A DNA stretch of 64,000 bases from Rhodopirellula sp. (GTDB lineage: Bacteria > Planctomycetota > Planctomycetia > Pirellulales > Thermoguttaceae), in the NCBI GenBank assembly GCA_012728855.1, contig JAAYEH010000035.1, positions 1 through 64,000 on the forward strand. The letters run 5' to 3'. Shown one piece after another: positions 1 to 8,399 of this stretch. The number at the start of each line of letters is the position of its first letter. Within the stretch, counting starts at the first letter, position 1. The position numbers and the translations under genes are program-made. The notes under the pieces are model-generated. The model worked only from the letters and a program-made list of their open reading frames with translations, had not been told where the DNA came from and did not search any database.

Positions 1-113
1 TCCTCCGCGGTGCGCGCGATTCACCGGCGGCTGGCCGAGCGGCGCGACGCGTTGGAAGTTGTCGAGTCCCTCGTGGAGGAGTTGAGGAGCAAGAAAGTAA
101 AGTGCAAAGTGTA
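1..113 (+). CDS. REP-associated transposase, C-terminal fragment (cut by window start)
   Basis: An open frame enters from the window edge and ends at a TAA at 111-113. Its last 37 or so residues are basic and helical (VRAIHRRLAERRDALEVV and so on). They resemble the last residues of the complete REP-associated transposase at 3540-4535 (VANRRRLATRPEVLQVIETL), including the lysine-rich end. The stop is followed by a CTGACCCCGA motif like the one at the ends of the complete element. I infer the tail of a second transposase of the same family; the catalytic part lies outside the window, so whether it is intact cannot be judged. Confidence 0.6.
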
Positions 114-155
114 AGCCTGACCCCGAGGATGGGTACGAGACAGAAAGCCAGTGCC

Positions 156-1262
156 ATGTCGACGACACGTTTCCTTCGCCCGTGCACGATCTGCCAATGG
201 TGGTTCCTGCTGCCTGCGGCCATTTCTGCCGCTGTCACCGACCAGCCGAACTTGCCCAACGACCCACTTCTGCCCGAGCAATGGTACCTGTTTGCCCCGG
301 ACGACGAGCGAGGGGGTGCAGGCAGCGTCAATGCGTTGGAGGCTTGGGAGCACACCCTACCTGCCAATCCGATCACAGTGGCTGTGCTCGATTCCGGAGT
401 GAACTACAAGCATCCCGACCTCGAGGCGAATGTCTGGAAGAATGAGGGGGAGTCGGAAAACGGGAAGGACGATGACGCCAACGGATACATCGACGACATG
501 CACGGCTGGGACTTCGTGAACGATGATCATGATCCTGTCGGCTTCCCGAGCCGGGAGTTTCCAGATCAATTCGGCCACGGCACCGCCGTGGCCGGATTGA
601 TGGCCGCTGCGGCGGACAACGGGATCGGCATTGCGGGGATTGGAAGGAACGTCAAGATCATGCCGTTGCGCATCGTTGGGGAACCCGCCCCCGGAAGCAA
701 GTTCCACGCCGGCCCGAGGACAACACTTCCACAAGCCATCCGCTATGCCATCCGCAACGGCGCAAGAGTGATCGTCTGTACTCTCTTGCCGGTGGGCGCT
801 GCCAAAGGCTCCGTGGAAGCCGCGTCGCTCGAAGCCTCGCTGCGAGAGGCCGACAAGGCCGGCATTCTGTTGGTGTGGTCGGCGGGCAATCAGGGCCGCA
901 ATGTAGACACAGACGAGTTCGTTCGATTCCCACGGTTTTCCAACATCCTCATCGTTGGCGGGACGATTCGGGACGGCGGCCTGTCGCCTCACATGAACTT
1001 CGGCAAACGGGTGGGGATCGCGGCTCCGTGCGTCGACATGGTATTCCCGTCGTTCGACGGCTACTCTCGGTCGAAGGGGCCCGGTACCAGCTTCGCCGCT
1101 GCGCTCGTCGCCGGGGCCGCAGCGACCCTCCTGTCTCAGCAGCGCCATCTGACGCCGGCGGATGTCATCACGCGGATGCAAGAGACGTCGGATCTCGCCC
1201 CGGACATGGCGAAAGCGATTCGCGGCGGACGCCTGAACATGGCCCGACTCCTTTCGCCATAA
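156..1262 (+). CDS. S8 family subtilisin-like serine peptidase, secreted
   Basis: Predicted exported serine protease of about 368 aa. The subtilase triad is visible: Asp in AVLDSGVNYKHPDLE, His in GHGTAVAGL and Ser in GTSFAAALVAGAAA. An Asn in a WSAGNQG segment fits the oxyanion hole. I chose ATG 156 because the protein then begins with a short basic stretch and a hydrophobic segment (WWFLLPAAISAA) typical of a signal peptide. An in-frame ATG at 102 would start inside the end of the preceding transposase frame. No long propeptide or C-terminal accessory domain is visible. The family cleaves peptide bonds outside the cytoplasm; the substrate cannot be told. Confidence 0.9.
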   Translation: MSTTRFLRPCTICQWWFLLPAAISAAVTDQPNLPNDPLLPEQWYLFAPDDERGGAGSVNALEAWEHTLPANPITVAVLDSGVNYKHPDLEANVWKNEGESENGKDDDANGYIDDMHGWDFVNDDHDPVGFPSREFPDQFGHGTAVAGLMAAAADNGIGIAGIGRNVKIMPLRIVGEPAPGSKFHAGPRTTLPQAIRYAIRNGARVIVCTLLPVGAAKGSVEAASLEASLREADKAGILLVWSAGNQGRNVDTDEFVRFPRFSNILIVGGTIRDGGLSPHMNFGKRVGIAAPCVDMVFPSFDGYSRSKGPGTSFAAALVAGAAATLLSQQRHLTPADVITRMQETSDLAPDMAKAIRGGRLNMARLLSP

Positions 1263-1441
1263 CGACCCATGGGCGACATGACAATTCTTACGGTTCTTTC
1301 GTGGCCGGACGATGATCCGCACTTACAGCGACATTGCGAAGATCCGTTTCTTCAAGAGGGCTTCCCTCACACCCCAAGGCGGTCTGATGCGGTAAGCTGG
1401 ATTTCCGTGACGGATGCGCGAAAACCGCGCTAGCGGATCTT

Positions 1442-1580
1442 ACAATGTTCTCAAACTGTAAACGCGGCAGCCCACGAACGGGGACAGGCACCGAGCGGCA
1501 GGCGTTTTCTCGACGATTCCGAACCCAACCACGCTCGGAGCCAGTCCCCTTTTCAACTACGTTTACAGTTTGAGAATGTA
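1442..1580. repeat. Dispersed palindromic element, family A copy 1
   Basis: The outer arms form an inverted repeat: TTCTCAAACTGTAAAC at about 1448-1463 and its complement at about 1562-1577. Inside are GGGGACAGGCACCGAG on the left and CTCGGAGCCAGTCCCC on the right. The right half is almost identical to 12670-12719, and related cores occur near 14.1, 27.3 and 30.8 kb. The rest of the 1263-1697 gap holds no gene that I recognise. Confidence 0.85.
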
Positions 1581-1598
1581 CGAATGACGTCGTATAAT
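1570..1598 (+). promoter_or_regulatory. Sigma-70-like promoter at the repeat edge
   Basis: TTGAGA at 1570-1575 and a perfect TATAAT at 1593-1598 are separated by 17 bp, about 100 bp before the ATG at 1698. The -35 hexamer lies inside the right arm of the family A palindrome. The match is good, but no transcript data are available. Confidence 0.55.
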
Positions 1599-1697
1599 GC
1601 GAAGCGTGCCACTGGCCGGCTGCCGCAGCGAAGGGCGGCGTCGATATCGGACTGACCGAAGTCATTGAAAATCAGTCACTTTGGGAAGGAGTGGACC

Positions 1698-2891
1698 ATG
1701 AAGCGAGCAATCTTTTCGGTCATTACTGTCCTCTTCGCGGCGGCCGTGGCCGCCGGCGAACACTCTGCCAGAGCAGCCGCAGAGCCGGAGCACCCAGTCT
1801 CGCAGTCTCCCCGGACGATCGCCCTGGATGTCATCATCGGAAAGATCCAGGGCTCCATCACTGCGGAGCAGGCGGCCCAAATGTCAGGCCCTTCCGAGAA
1901 AGTCGCGGCCTTTGTCCAGGAGTTGGAATCGAGCGGCCGCATCCGTGTCAGCGACCGCATCCGCCTGGCGACGTTGGAGAACCAGAAGACCCTGGTGCAG
2001 GCGGGGAAGACCGTTCCCGTAGCAACCGGCCGGACTTTCAGCCCGGGCCGCGGCGGGCCCCAGACATCGTATCAGCAGCAGAACGTCGGCACACTGATCT
2101 CGGTGACGGCTAGGGCCGACGGTGATGCGGTCATGGCCGAGCTCGAGATCGAGAAGTCGCAACTGGAACAACGCACCGGCGACCCGGCGACCGACGAGCC
2201 GTTCGTGCTCGCGGCGACGGAAACCATGCAGTCGCGAACGAACGTGCGGATTGGCAATGGGGAGACGCTCCTGGTCAGCACCGACGCCTCGCAGCAGTTC
2301 GTGCTCGTCTCGGCGCGATTCGTGGACGGTCCTCCTCGCCGCAAGTCAGAGGAGCCTCCGGGCGCAGGCAAGGCAGCCGCGCAGCCGGCGTCGCCACCGC
2401 GAGTGCAGACCGCTCGCCGGCTGCAGTATTCGCCGCTCTTCGGACGTTCCCTGATCGTTGTGGTTCCAGTGTCGCGCGATGCGGTGCTCGCGTACAGCGT
2501 GGAAAGCGGGCGGTGGAACAGGCAGGCGATCACACCCGTCGACAACGCGCCGATCGTACCGATCGTGGGCGGAAATGTTGCAGCGGTCGCGGCTGGAAAT
2601 CGGGTGCTCGCCTTCAGTGGACTCAAGGGAGATTGGGATTGGATCACGGTATCGGACGCTTCCAAGGCGGTACCGGTGGTCGAAGGCGACGCCGTCACAC
2701 TTCAAGACGGGAGCAGCTTTTACGTGTTCAGCGCCAAGTCGGGAGCATGGACCGGGATTGACCTCCAGACAGGAAAGCTGATCGGCTCGCCTTCGCCGAC
2801 GGAGACCGAGGAAGTGGACGTTTACGAAGACGTGATTCAGGAACCGGGCGGCCATTGTCAGCATGACCCCAACGGCCAATTTGGGAAGTAA
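1698..2891 (+). CDS. Secreted protein with a secretin-like domain, function unknown
   Basis: About 397 aa. ATG 1698 follows GGAAGGAG at a good distance and starts a clear signal peptide (MKRAIFSVITVLFAAAV, then AAGE). Residues of roughly 40-210 resemble the beta-rich C-terminal domain of type II/III secretins: TLVQAGKTVPVATG, then QQQNVGTLISVTARAD, then NGETLLVSTDASQQFVLV. The remainder is a Pro/Ala linker and a beta-repeat region (SPLFGRSLIVVVPVS, VLAFSGLKGDWDW) that may be propeller-like. At this length it lacks the repeated N domains of a real secretin, and no secretion genes are adjacent, so pore formation is doubtful. It probably acts in the periplasm or envelope. Confidence 0.6.
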   Translation: MKRAIFSVITVLFAAAVAAGEHSARAAAEPEHPVSQSPRTIALDVIIGKIQGSITAEQAAQMSGPSEKVAAFVQELESSGRIRVSDRIRLATLENQKTLVQAGKTVPVATGRTFSPGRGGPQTSYQQQNVGTLISVTARADGDAVMAELEIEKSQLEQRTGDPATDEPFVLAATETMQSRTNVRIGNGETLLVSTDASQQFVLVSARFVDGPPRRKSEEPPGAGKAAAQPASPPRVQTARRLQYSPLFGRSLIVVVPVSRDAVLAYSVESGRWNRQAITPVDNAPIVPIVGGNVAAVAAGNRVLAFSGLKGDWDWITVSDASKAVPVVEGDAVTLQDGSSFYVFSAKSGAWTGIDLQTGKLIGSPSPTETEEVDVYEDVIQEPGGHCQHDPNGQFGK

Positions 2892-3040
2892 GCGCTCCAA
2901 TGACAGGAGAACGAGTTCCACATCGCGCGTACACTGCTTAGTGTCGGACTCATGTTGCGACACGGACCAAGGTAGCCCGACGTCGTGAGGCCGCTCAGCC
3001 GTTGCACGCATCGACTTGGAACGATTATAAGGCGATCATC

Positions 3041-3454
3041 ATGACCCGCTGGATTCCGTGCATTCTGTGGTCGATGCTGGCTAACCCTTGGCCGGCCTGT
3101 CTGCTGGGTGCCGCGGCGATCGTCCAGTCGCCCGGGGAAATACCCATCGCCTGCGACGTGGACGTCGTTGTGGTCGGCGGGACCGGCGGCGCGGTCGAGG
3201 CGGCCTGCGAAGCGGCAAGGCGGGGCGCCCGGGTCTTCCTGCTCTCCCCCAGGCCCTATCTTGGCATCGACCTCTGCTCGATGCTACGGCTCTGGCTCGA
3301 AGAATCGGAAGATCCGGCGTCGAAACTGGCCACGGCGTGCTTCGGCGAGGAACGTTTTGCCGTGCCGTCGGTCGTCAAGTCCGCAATGGACCGCGCCTTG
3401 TTCGAGGCCGGGGTCGCCTACCTGACCGGCTGCTATGCCACGGACGTGCTCTGA
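3041..3454 (+). pseudogene. FAD-dependent oxidoreductase, truncated N-terminal fragment
   Basis: ATG 3041 opens a signal-like segment (WIPCILWSMLANPWPACLLG) followed by a dinucleotide-binding start, DVVVVGGTGGAVEAACEAARRGARVFLLSPRPYLG. This is typical of FAD-binding oxidoreductases of the FAD_oxidored (PF12831) type, which planctomycetes often export. Members usually exceed 400 residues; this frame stops after 137, at a TGA exactly where the inverted end of the transposase element begins (3455). The remainder of the enzyme is absent downstream. I read it as a gene broken by the element or by a linked deletion. Confidence 0.7.
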
Positions 3455-4574
3455 GTCAGTATCGGTCAGTATCGGGGTCAGACCGGAACTATACACTTTA
3501 TGGCTTGCAGGGAAGCGAGAGTCTAGGTAATCTTTAGGTATGCCACGCCCTCCACGCATTGATTTTCCCGACGCCGTCTATCATGTCACGAGCCGCGGCA
3601 ACGGCCGGGCGGACATTTTCCGCAGCGACGAGGACCGCCGGCGCTTCCTCGCGCAGTTGGCCCACCACCTGTATCATTGCGCCGTGGACCTGTACGCTTT
3701 TGTGCTCATGGACAACCATTTCCACGGCTTGGTGCGCACGCCGCGCGCGAACCTCTCGCGCTTCATGCAGCGATTGCTGTCGTCCTACGCCCTGTATGCG
3801 CGCTACAAGCACCATCGCCCCGGGCACCTGTTTCAGGGCCGCTTCAAGGCGAAGCTGGTGGAGGATGAGGTCTATCTGCTGGCGGTCACGCGGTACATCC
3901 ATCTGAATCCCGTGAAGATCGCCGTCTGCCGGCGTCTGAGCGCTTCGGAGCGGCTTGCGCGTTTGGAAGCCTATCCCTGGAGCAGCTATGGAGGCTACGC
4001 TGCGGCAAAGAACGCCCTGGAGTTCGTGAACTATGACGTGCTCAGGGAGTATGGCCCCGACATGGCTGCGGCGCGGCGGCACTATCGGGCGTACGTCCAT
4101 GCCTGTCTGATGGAGGACGACGGGCTGTTGATAGAGGCAATGGCCGCCAACCGCTACGCCATCGGGGGGACGACGTTCATTGAGCGGACTGAGGAGCGGA
4201 TCGAGCAACGTCGGACCGGCCGCGTGCAAGATGAAGACGTCGATTTGCCGCGGCGCACGGTATCGCTGGAGGAGATTGACGGGGCAGTTGCCCATCATTA
4301 CCGGGTGGATGCAGTATTGCTCTCGGCGCATGGCCGGAGGGTTGGGAGCGCCAAGTCGGTGGCCGTCGAGTTGGCGGCGCAACTGGCCGACCTGAGCGGG
4401 CGCGCGATCGGCGAGCATTATGGGATTTGTGCAAACGCAGTCGTAGCGAATCGACGGCGATTGGCGACGCGGCCCGAGGTGTTGCAAGTCATTGAGACCC
4501 TCGGACGAAGGCTACGGAAGCGAAAACTAAAGTAATAAGTTCCGGTCTGACCCTGATAGGCTGACCCTGATAGG
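3455..4574 (+). mobile_element. REP-associated transposase (RAYT) element with inverted ends
   Basis: The left end 3455-3500 and right end 4528-4574 are imperfect inverted copies. Read outward, each has TAAAGT, then AGTTCCGGTCTGACCC, then repeated CTGACC/GATA units. The left end has tandem GTCAGTATCGG units and the right end tandem CTGACCCTGATAGG units. Between them lies a complete HUH transposase. The host sequence on the two sides belongs to different broken genes, so this is not a simple clean insertion. Confidence 0.75.
3540..4535 (+). CDS. REP-associated tyrosine transposase (Y1_Tnp, HUH)
   Basis: 331 aa. The N-terminal Y1 transposase domain (about 1-150) starts MPRPPRIDFPDAVYHVTSRG. 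It has the metal-binding HUH motif in MDNHFHGLV and the presumed nucleophilic tyrosine in TRYIHLNPV, with the family motif GHLFQGRFKA between them. The C-terminal part (about 225-331) looks like a DnaA-like helix-turn-helix region (AVAHHYRVDAVLL, then GEHYGICANAVVANRRRL), a common partner in this subgroup. RAYTs cut and join single-stranded REP hairpins; the hairpin-forming ends described for the element are the likely substrate. Both catalytic motifs are intact, so it may be active. Confidence 0.9.
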   Translation: MPRPPRIDFPDAVYHVTSRGNGRADIFRSDEDRRRFLAQLAHHLYHCAVDLYAFVLMDNHFHGLVRTPRANLSRFMQRLLSSYALYARYKHHRPGHLFQGRFKAKLVEDEVYLLAVTRYIHLNPVKIAVCRRLSASERLARLEAYPWSSYGGYAAAKNALEFVNYDVLREYGPDMAAARRHYRAYVHACLMEDDGLLIEAMAANRYAIGGTTFIERTEERIEQRRTGRVQDEDVDLPRRTVSLEEIDGAVAHHYRVDAVLLSAHGRRVGSAKSVAVELAAQLADLSGRAIGEHYGICANAVVANRRRLATRPEVLQVIETLGRRLRKRKLK

Positions 4575-4583
4575 CTCTGATAG

Positions 4584-5792
4584 GCTCTGCTCCAGCCCAA
4601 GTACGTCAGCCCGAAATCCGACGAGTGGTGGCACGACCGCAAAGAAGGGGAGACGCTCGACGAACTCCTCCACGGCAAGGCCCGCGCTGAGGCGTTCCTC
4701 GATTTTCACGTCAAGCTCAACGACTGGCTCCGCCGCCGCGGCATCACCATGATGATCTATGAAGACATGCTCTCGCCCTACCACAACGGCAAGCGGTTCG
4801 ATACCTTCAAGGTGATCGACGCCTTTCCCAAGGACATCATCCTCACGCTCTGGAGCAGCGGCAACCCGGACAAGGAGATACGCTACTTTTGCGATCGCGG
4901 TTTCCGCGTCTGGCCCAACGCCACCGGCATGATCGCCCTCAGCGACGAATCGAAAGCTCGTGTGATGGGCTTCGGCAAGGGGATCTACTCCTTCGGCAAC
5001 GACAAGGTACACCTGCTCGATGAGTATTCACCTCTCTGGTCGATGAGTTGCCTGCTCCGCGTGGCCGAAGAAGCATGGAACTTCGCTCGAACCGACAGCC
5101 TCGCTCCGGCTCAACTCATCGCCCTGGAGCACCTGCTGGCGATGCGCGCCAACCCGTATGCCGGCGGCCGTGCCGACCCGATCGACCTCGCCGCGGCCAT
5201 GACGCACAGCTTCAACGCCGTGCTCAAGCAGGCGAAACCGGACGACTATGCCGACCGGGATCGGCCAGTAGACCTCCCCGGCGGTGTGCGAAAGATCGGG
5301 CGTGTTCCGACACTTCTTGCCGAGCCTGGCGACCGCGATTGCATTGTCTTGCGGAAAGAGTCGCCGCCGGTCGAGTTGCCCGTGCGGGGCCGGTTCGCCT
5401 CACTGCTCTTCCTGCATTCGGCGATCGTCAACGATCCGCACGATAAGAACGTCGCGGGCGTGCGGATTCGCGAGTGGATCTACGGCTGGCCCTGCGGCAA
5501 CTACGTCGTCCACTACGCCGATGGATCGCAGGCCGTTCTCCCGCTGCGACTGACGATGAACGTCAAACGGTTCGATACGTCCAGCCTCACCCGCGCCGCT
5601 CCCGACGTCCGCTACACCTGGCCGCTGGAAGACGCCAACGGCAACGCCGTCCATCTCTTCCAGTGGGAATGGGTGAACCCCAAACCCGACGAGGAGATTG
5701 TCCGCATCGTCGCCGAACACGACGATCGCTTGGATGTCTCGCTGCTGTTGTTCGCCGTCACCGGCCGCAGCGTGGCGGAACCGGCTCGCTAA
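4584..5792 (+). pseudogene. Glycoside-hydrolase-like protein, 5'-truncated
   Basis: A 402-codon open frame runs from just after an in-frame TAG (4581-4583), which lies in the right end of the transposase element, to TAA 5790-5792. Protein-like sequence starts before the first ATG (4749): LLQPKYVSPKSDEWWHD, then NDWLRRRGITMMIYEDML. That suggests the second half of a TIM-barrel glycosidase, perhaps GH20-like, followed by a beta-sandwich region. There is no start codon, signal peptide or N-terminal half. The family assignment is tentative; the truncation is clear from the reading frame. Confidence 0.6.
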
Positions 5793-5853
5793 AGAAAAGC
5801 TCAAGAATAACTTCCCCGTTTGGGCGTTGGGAATGCGAGCCGGTAGGTAGATG

Positions 5854-5914
5854 GAACAGGAGAGAACAGAGATAACAAAGAGATCATCTCCGTTGTCTCT
5901 GTTGACTCCTGTTC
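5854..5914. repeat. Intergenic inverted repeat (hairpin)
   Basis: GAACAGGAG near 5854-5862 pairs with CTCCTGTTC at 5906-5914. Inner AACAGAGATAAC and GTTGTCTCTGTT sequences also pair, giving a long imperfect stem between the glycosidase fragment and the next gene. There is no U-run, so it is more likely a dispersed palindrome than a classical terminator. Confidence 0.6.
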
Positions 5915-6037
5915 AGTCCACTTCCAAGCAGCCGGGTTGATCGTAGGGCCCTTCCCCCTTTCTCCCCGCCCTGTGAACGGCTACGATGAACCGGAAGTCG
6001 CTCTCTTCCGCCAACTATTTTTCAAGGAGACCAAACC

Positions 6038-6913
6038 ATGCGTACGATCCTCAATCTCGCCATCGCGGCGACCATCGCGCTCTCCGCGACGCACAGCGGC
6101 ACGTTGGCCGGCGAAGTCGGCCAGGGCAAGAGCTATCATGGTCCGACCGGCCTGCAACTCTACAGCCTAAGAGAGAGTTTCCAGACCGACGGCGTCGCGC
6201 CCACGCTCGACAAAGTCCAAAAGTGGGGCTTCAAGTATGTCGAGGTGGCCGGAATGTACGGCCTGACGCCGCGCGAGTTCAAGGCCGAACTCGACCGGCG
6301 CGGCCTGGTGCCCATCGGCAGCCACTTTCCGTATCAACGCTTGCGCGACGATATCGACGGCGTCATTCGCGATGCCAAGGATCTCGGCCTCCGCTATGTC
6401 GGCTGCGCCTGGATCGGCCACAAGCCGCCCTTTGATGAAAAGCAGTGCCGCGAAGCCGCCGCGGTCTTCAACCATGCCGGAAAGGCGCTCGCCGAGGAGG
6501 GGATGAAGTTCTACTATCACAACCACGGCTACGAGTTCTACCCGTACCAGGATGGCACGCTCTTCGACCTACTGGTGGCCGAGACCGACCCCAAGTACGT
6601 CTGGTTCCAGATAGACGTGCTCTGGACGGTCTTCCCCGGCCAGGATCCGGCGAAGCTGCTTAAGAAATATCCCAATCGCTGGTTGCTCATGCACCTGAAG
6701 GATCTGAAAAAGGGCGTTCCCACCGGCAGCCTTGCCGGCAAAACCGACCTGACCAACGACGTAGCGCTCGGCACCGGCCAGGTCGACTGGCCGGCCTTAT
6801 TCCGCGCCGCTCAAGAAGTCGGGATCGAGTACTATTTCATCGAGGACGAATCACCGACCGTCATCACGCAGATTCCGCAGAGTCTGCGGTTCTTAGAGCA
6901 GTTGGAATTCTAA
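6038..6913 (+). CDS. Secreted sugar phosphate isomerase/epimerase-like TIM barrel protein
   Basis: 291 aa. ATG 6038 follows CAAGGAGACC and opens a signal peptide (MRTILNLAIAATIALSATHS). The mature part is an AP-endonuclease-2/xylose-isomerase-like barrel: GLQLYSLRESFQTDG near the N terminus, WGFKYVEVAGMYG, then YYHNHGYEF, VWFQIDVLWT, LLMHLKDL and a C-terminal YYFIEDESP. The Glu, Asp and His residues in these strands are the usual divalent-metal ligands. Exported members are common in planctomycetes; sugar isomerisation or epimerisation is inferred from the family, and the substrate is unknown. Confidence 0.85.
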   Translation: MRTILNLAIAATIALSATHSGTLAGEVGQGKSYHGPTGLQLYSLRESFQTDGVAPTLDKVQKWGFKYVEVAGMYGLTPREFKAELDRRGLVPIGSHFPYQRLRDDIDGVIRDAKDLGLRYVGCAWIGHKPPFDEKQCREAAAVFNHAGKALAEEGMKFYYHNHGYEFYPYQDGTLFDLLVAETDPKYVWFQIDVLWTVFPGQDPAKLLKKYPNRWLLMHLKDLKKGVPTGSLAGKTDLTNDVALGTGQVDWPALFRAAQEVGIEYYFIEDESPTVITQIPQSLRFLEQLEF

Positions 6914-6916
6914 CAA

Positions 6917-6943
6917 AGTACGTCAGGGCTTTTCAGCCTGACT
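6917..6943. repeat. Short palindrome, family D copy 1
   Basis: TACGTCAGGGCTTTTCAGCCTGAC forms a small hairpin directly after the isomerase stop codon. Similar sequences occur at 14065 and 35389. It may double as a weak terminator. Confidence 0.6.
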
Positions 6944-6967
6944 TTGGTGTCCTGACCACCCGGCGGT

Positions 6968-7690
6968 TCACTTGCCGGCCGTTATCAGGAAGACCGGCAG
7001 ATGAGCGATTTGGCTGCCCGCGATCGAGCGATCAAGCCGTTCGATCTGACCCAGGCGCCGAGTTTCGTCGTCTTCCAGCGGCAGTCCTCGCAGTAGGCCG
7101 AAGCGATCGGGCGACGGCGGTGTCAGCCGCTCGAGGAGATCCACGCGGACGTCGAATCCCACCTCCGAGAGCAGGCCCGGCAGCTTCCGCCCGATGTGCG
7201 GATCGCCGCCGGCGCGGGCGACCGCCCGCAGCCAGAGTTCGCGGGTGGCGATCTCGGGCGGATGTTCGATCAGCCCGCCAAAGTCCGGCTCCAACGCGGT
7301 CCATACGCCGCCGTGCTGCAAGACCCGGTGGATTTCACGAACTACCGCCGCGACGTCGAGCCAAAGCAAGGCGAACTGGCTGAAGACGAGCTGCATCGAC
7401 GCGTCGGCGAGCGGCAGCCGCCCGGCGTCTGCGCAGACAAACGTTGCGCCCGGCGCCGCCGACGCCGCTTCGCCCAGTGCCGGCAGACAACGATCCAAAG
7501 CGACCACGGCGCCGCCTCCGCGCCGGAGCAGTTCCTCAGTGACGGCGCCGTAGCCGCAGGCGAGATCGAGAATCGGCCCCCGCCGCGCAATTTGCACACG
7601 CCGCAGCAGTCTGGCGCGGGCAGGCGACAACCAATCGCTTTGTTGTTCGAGGAGCGCCCGCGATGGCAGGGAGAAGGCGAGCATGGTCAC
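6968..7690 (-). CDS. Class I SAM-dependent methyltransferase
   Basis: 240 aa, with no signal peptide. The SAM-binding motif I is GPILDLACGYGAVTEELL at about 35-52, followed by an acidic residue after strand 2 (VVALDRCL) and a motif containing VCADAGRLPLAD. The later QLVFSQFALLWLD and RVLQHGGVWTALEPD match the usual post-motif II and III positions of small-molecule methyltransferases (Methyltransf_11 type). The substrate is unknown. It begins 12 bp after the end of the upstream Uma2 gene, so the two are probably cotranscribed. Confidence 0.8.
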   Translation of the reverse strand: MTMLAFSLPSRALLEQQSDWLSPARARLLRRVQIARRGPILDLACGYGAVTEELLRRGGGAVVALDRCLPALGEAASAAPGATFVCADAGRLPLADASMQLVFSQFALLWLDVAAVVREIHRVLQHGGVWTALEPDFGGLIEHPPEIATRELWLRAVARAGGDPHIGRKLPGLLSEVGFDVRVDLLERLTPPSPDRFGLLRGLPLEDDETRRLGQIERLDRSIAGSQIAHLPVFLITAGK

Positions 7691-7702
7691 GGGGTCGCCG
7701 CT

Positions 7703-8332
7703 TCAGGAAATCAGTCGGCGTAGGTTCAGGATGAAGCCGGGGAGTATAGGGTCGCCGGAAATGCTATCGGGGTTGTCGAGCCGCTCCACCGGAGCGCCGG
7801 GCCGGTAGACGTAGACCATTGCCTTCGCGGGATCGATGAGCCATCCGAGCTGCGCGCCGTTGGCGATGTACTCCCGCATCTTCTCCTGCAAGGGCGGTAG
7901 CCGATCCGTCCGAGAGCGAATTTCGACCACGAAATCGGGGCACAGCGGGGGAAAACGCTCGCGCTGGTCTTGAGTTAACGCCTCCCAACGGTCGCGTCTT
8001 ACCCAAGCCAGGTCGGGCGATCGCTCCGCTCCATTCGGCAAAAGGAATCCTGTCGACGAACTGAAGGCGACTCCCGTGCCGTCCCTCTCCGCCCATTGGA
8101 ATAGCGACGCCCCTACGCCAAGCTCCCATCGACCTGATTCGCCTCCGGATGGCGGCATCACGAAAATCTCTCCCTTGCTCGTTCGCTCGATGTGGAGGTC
8201 ACGGTTCAATTGGCAGAACTCGAAGAATTCTTCCTCGGTCGCACACTTTCCGACCGGCCCCAAGTTCACAACGAGGGGCCAACGATTGGCCATCGTCATC
8301 AGAGCACCGTCACAATAAAGAGGTTCTTTCAC
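7703..8332 (-). CDS. Uma2 family putative endonuclease (DUF820)
   Basis: About 209 aa from a GTG at 8332, preceded by AAGGA; an ATG 33 bp inside the gene is an alternative start. The family core is present: GAERSPDLAWVRRDRW, then PDFVVEIRSRTDRLPPLQEKM, then GAQLGWLIDP. These carry the Asp, Glu and Lys of the PD-(D/E)XK-like fold. Uma2 proteins occur in many copies in planctomycetes and cyanobacteria with no firmly known role. A second divergent copy lies at 11911-12588. Confidence 0.85.
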   Translation of the reverse strand: MKEPLYCDGALMTMANRWPLVVNLGPVGKCATEEEFFEFCQLNRDLHIERTSKGEIFVMPPSGGESGRWELGVGASLFQWAERDGTGVAFSSSTGFLLPNGAERSPDLAWVRRDRWEALTQDQRERFPPLCPDFVVEIRSRTDRLPPLQEKMREYIANGAQLGWLIDPAKAMVYVYRPGAPVERLDNPDSISGDPILPGFILNLRRLIS

Positions 8333-8399
8333 CGATCCTTAGTGTATCTTGGCCGATGCTTCCCCGACAAGTCTCTGTGACCGAGGAGGCCGGCCGAGG

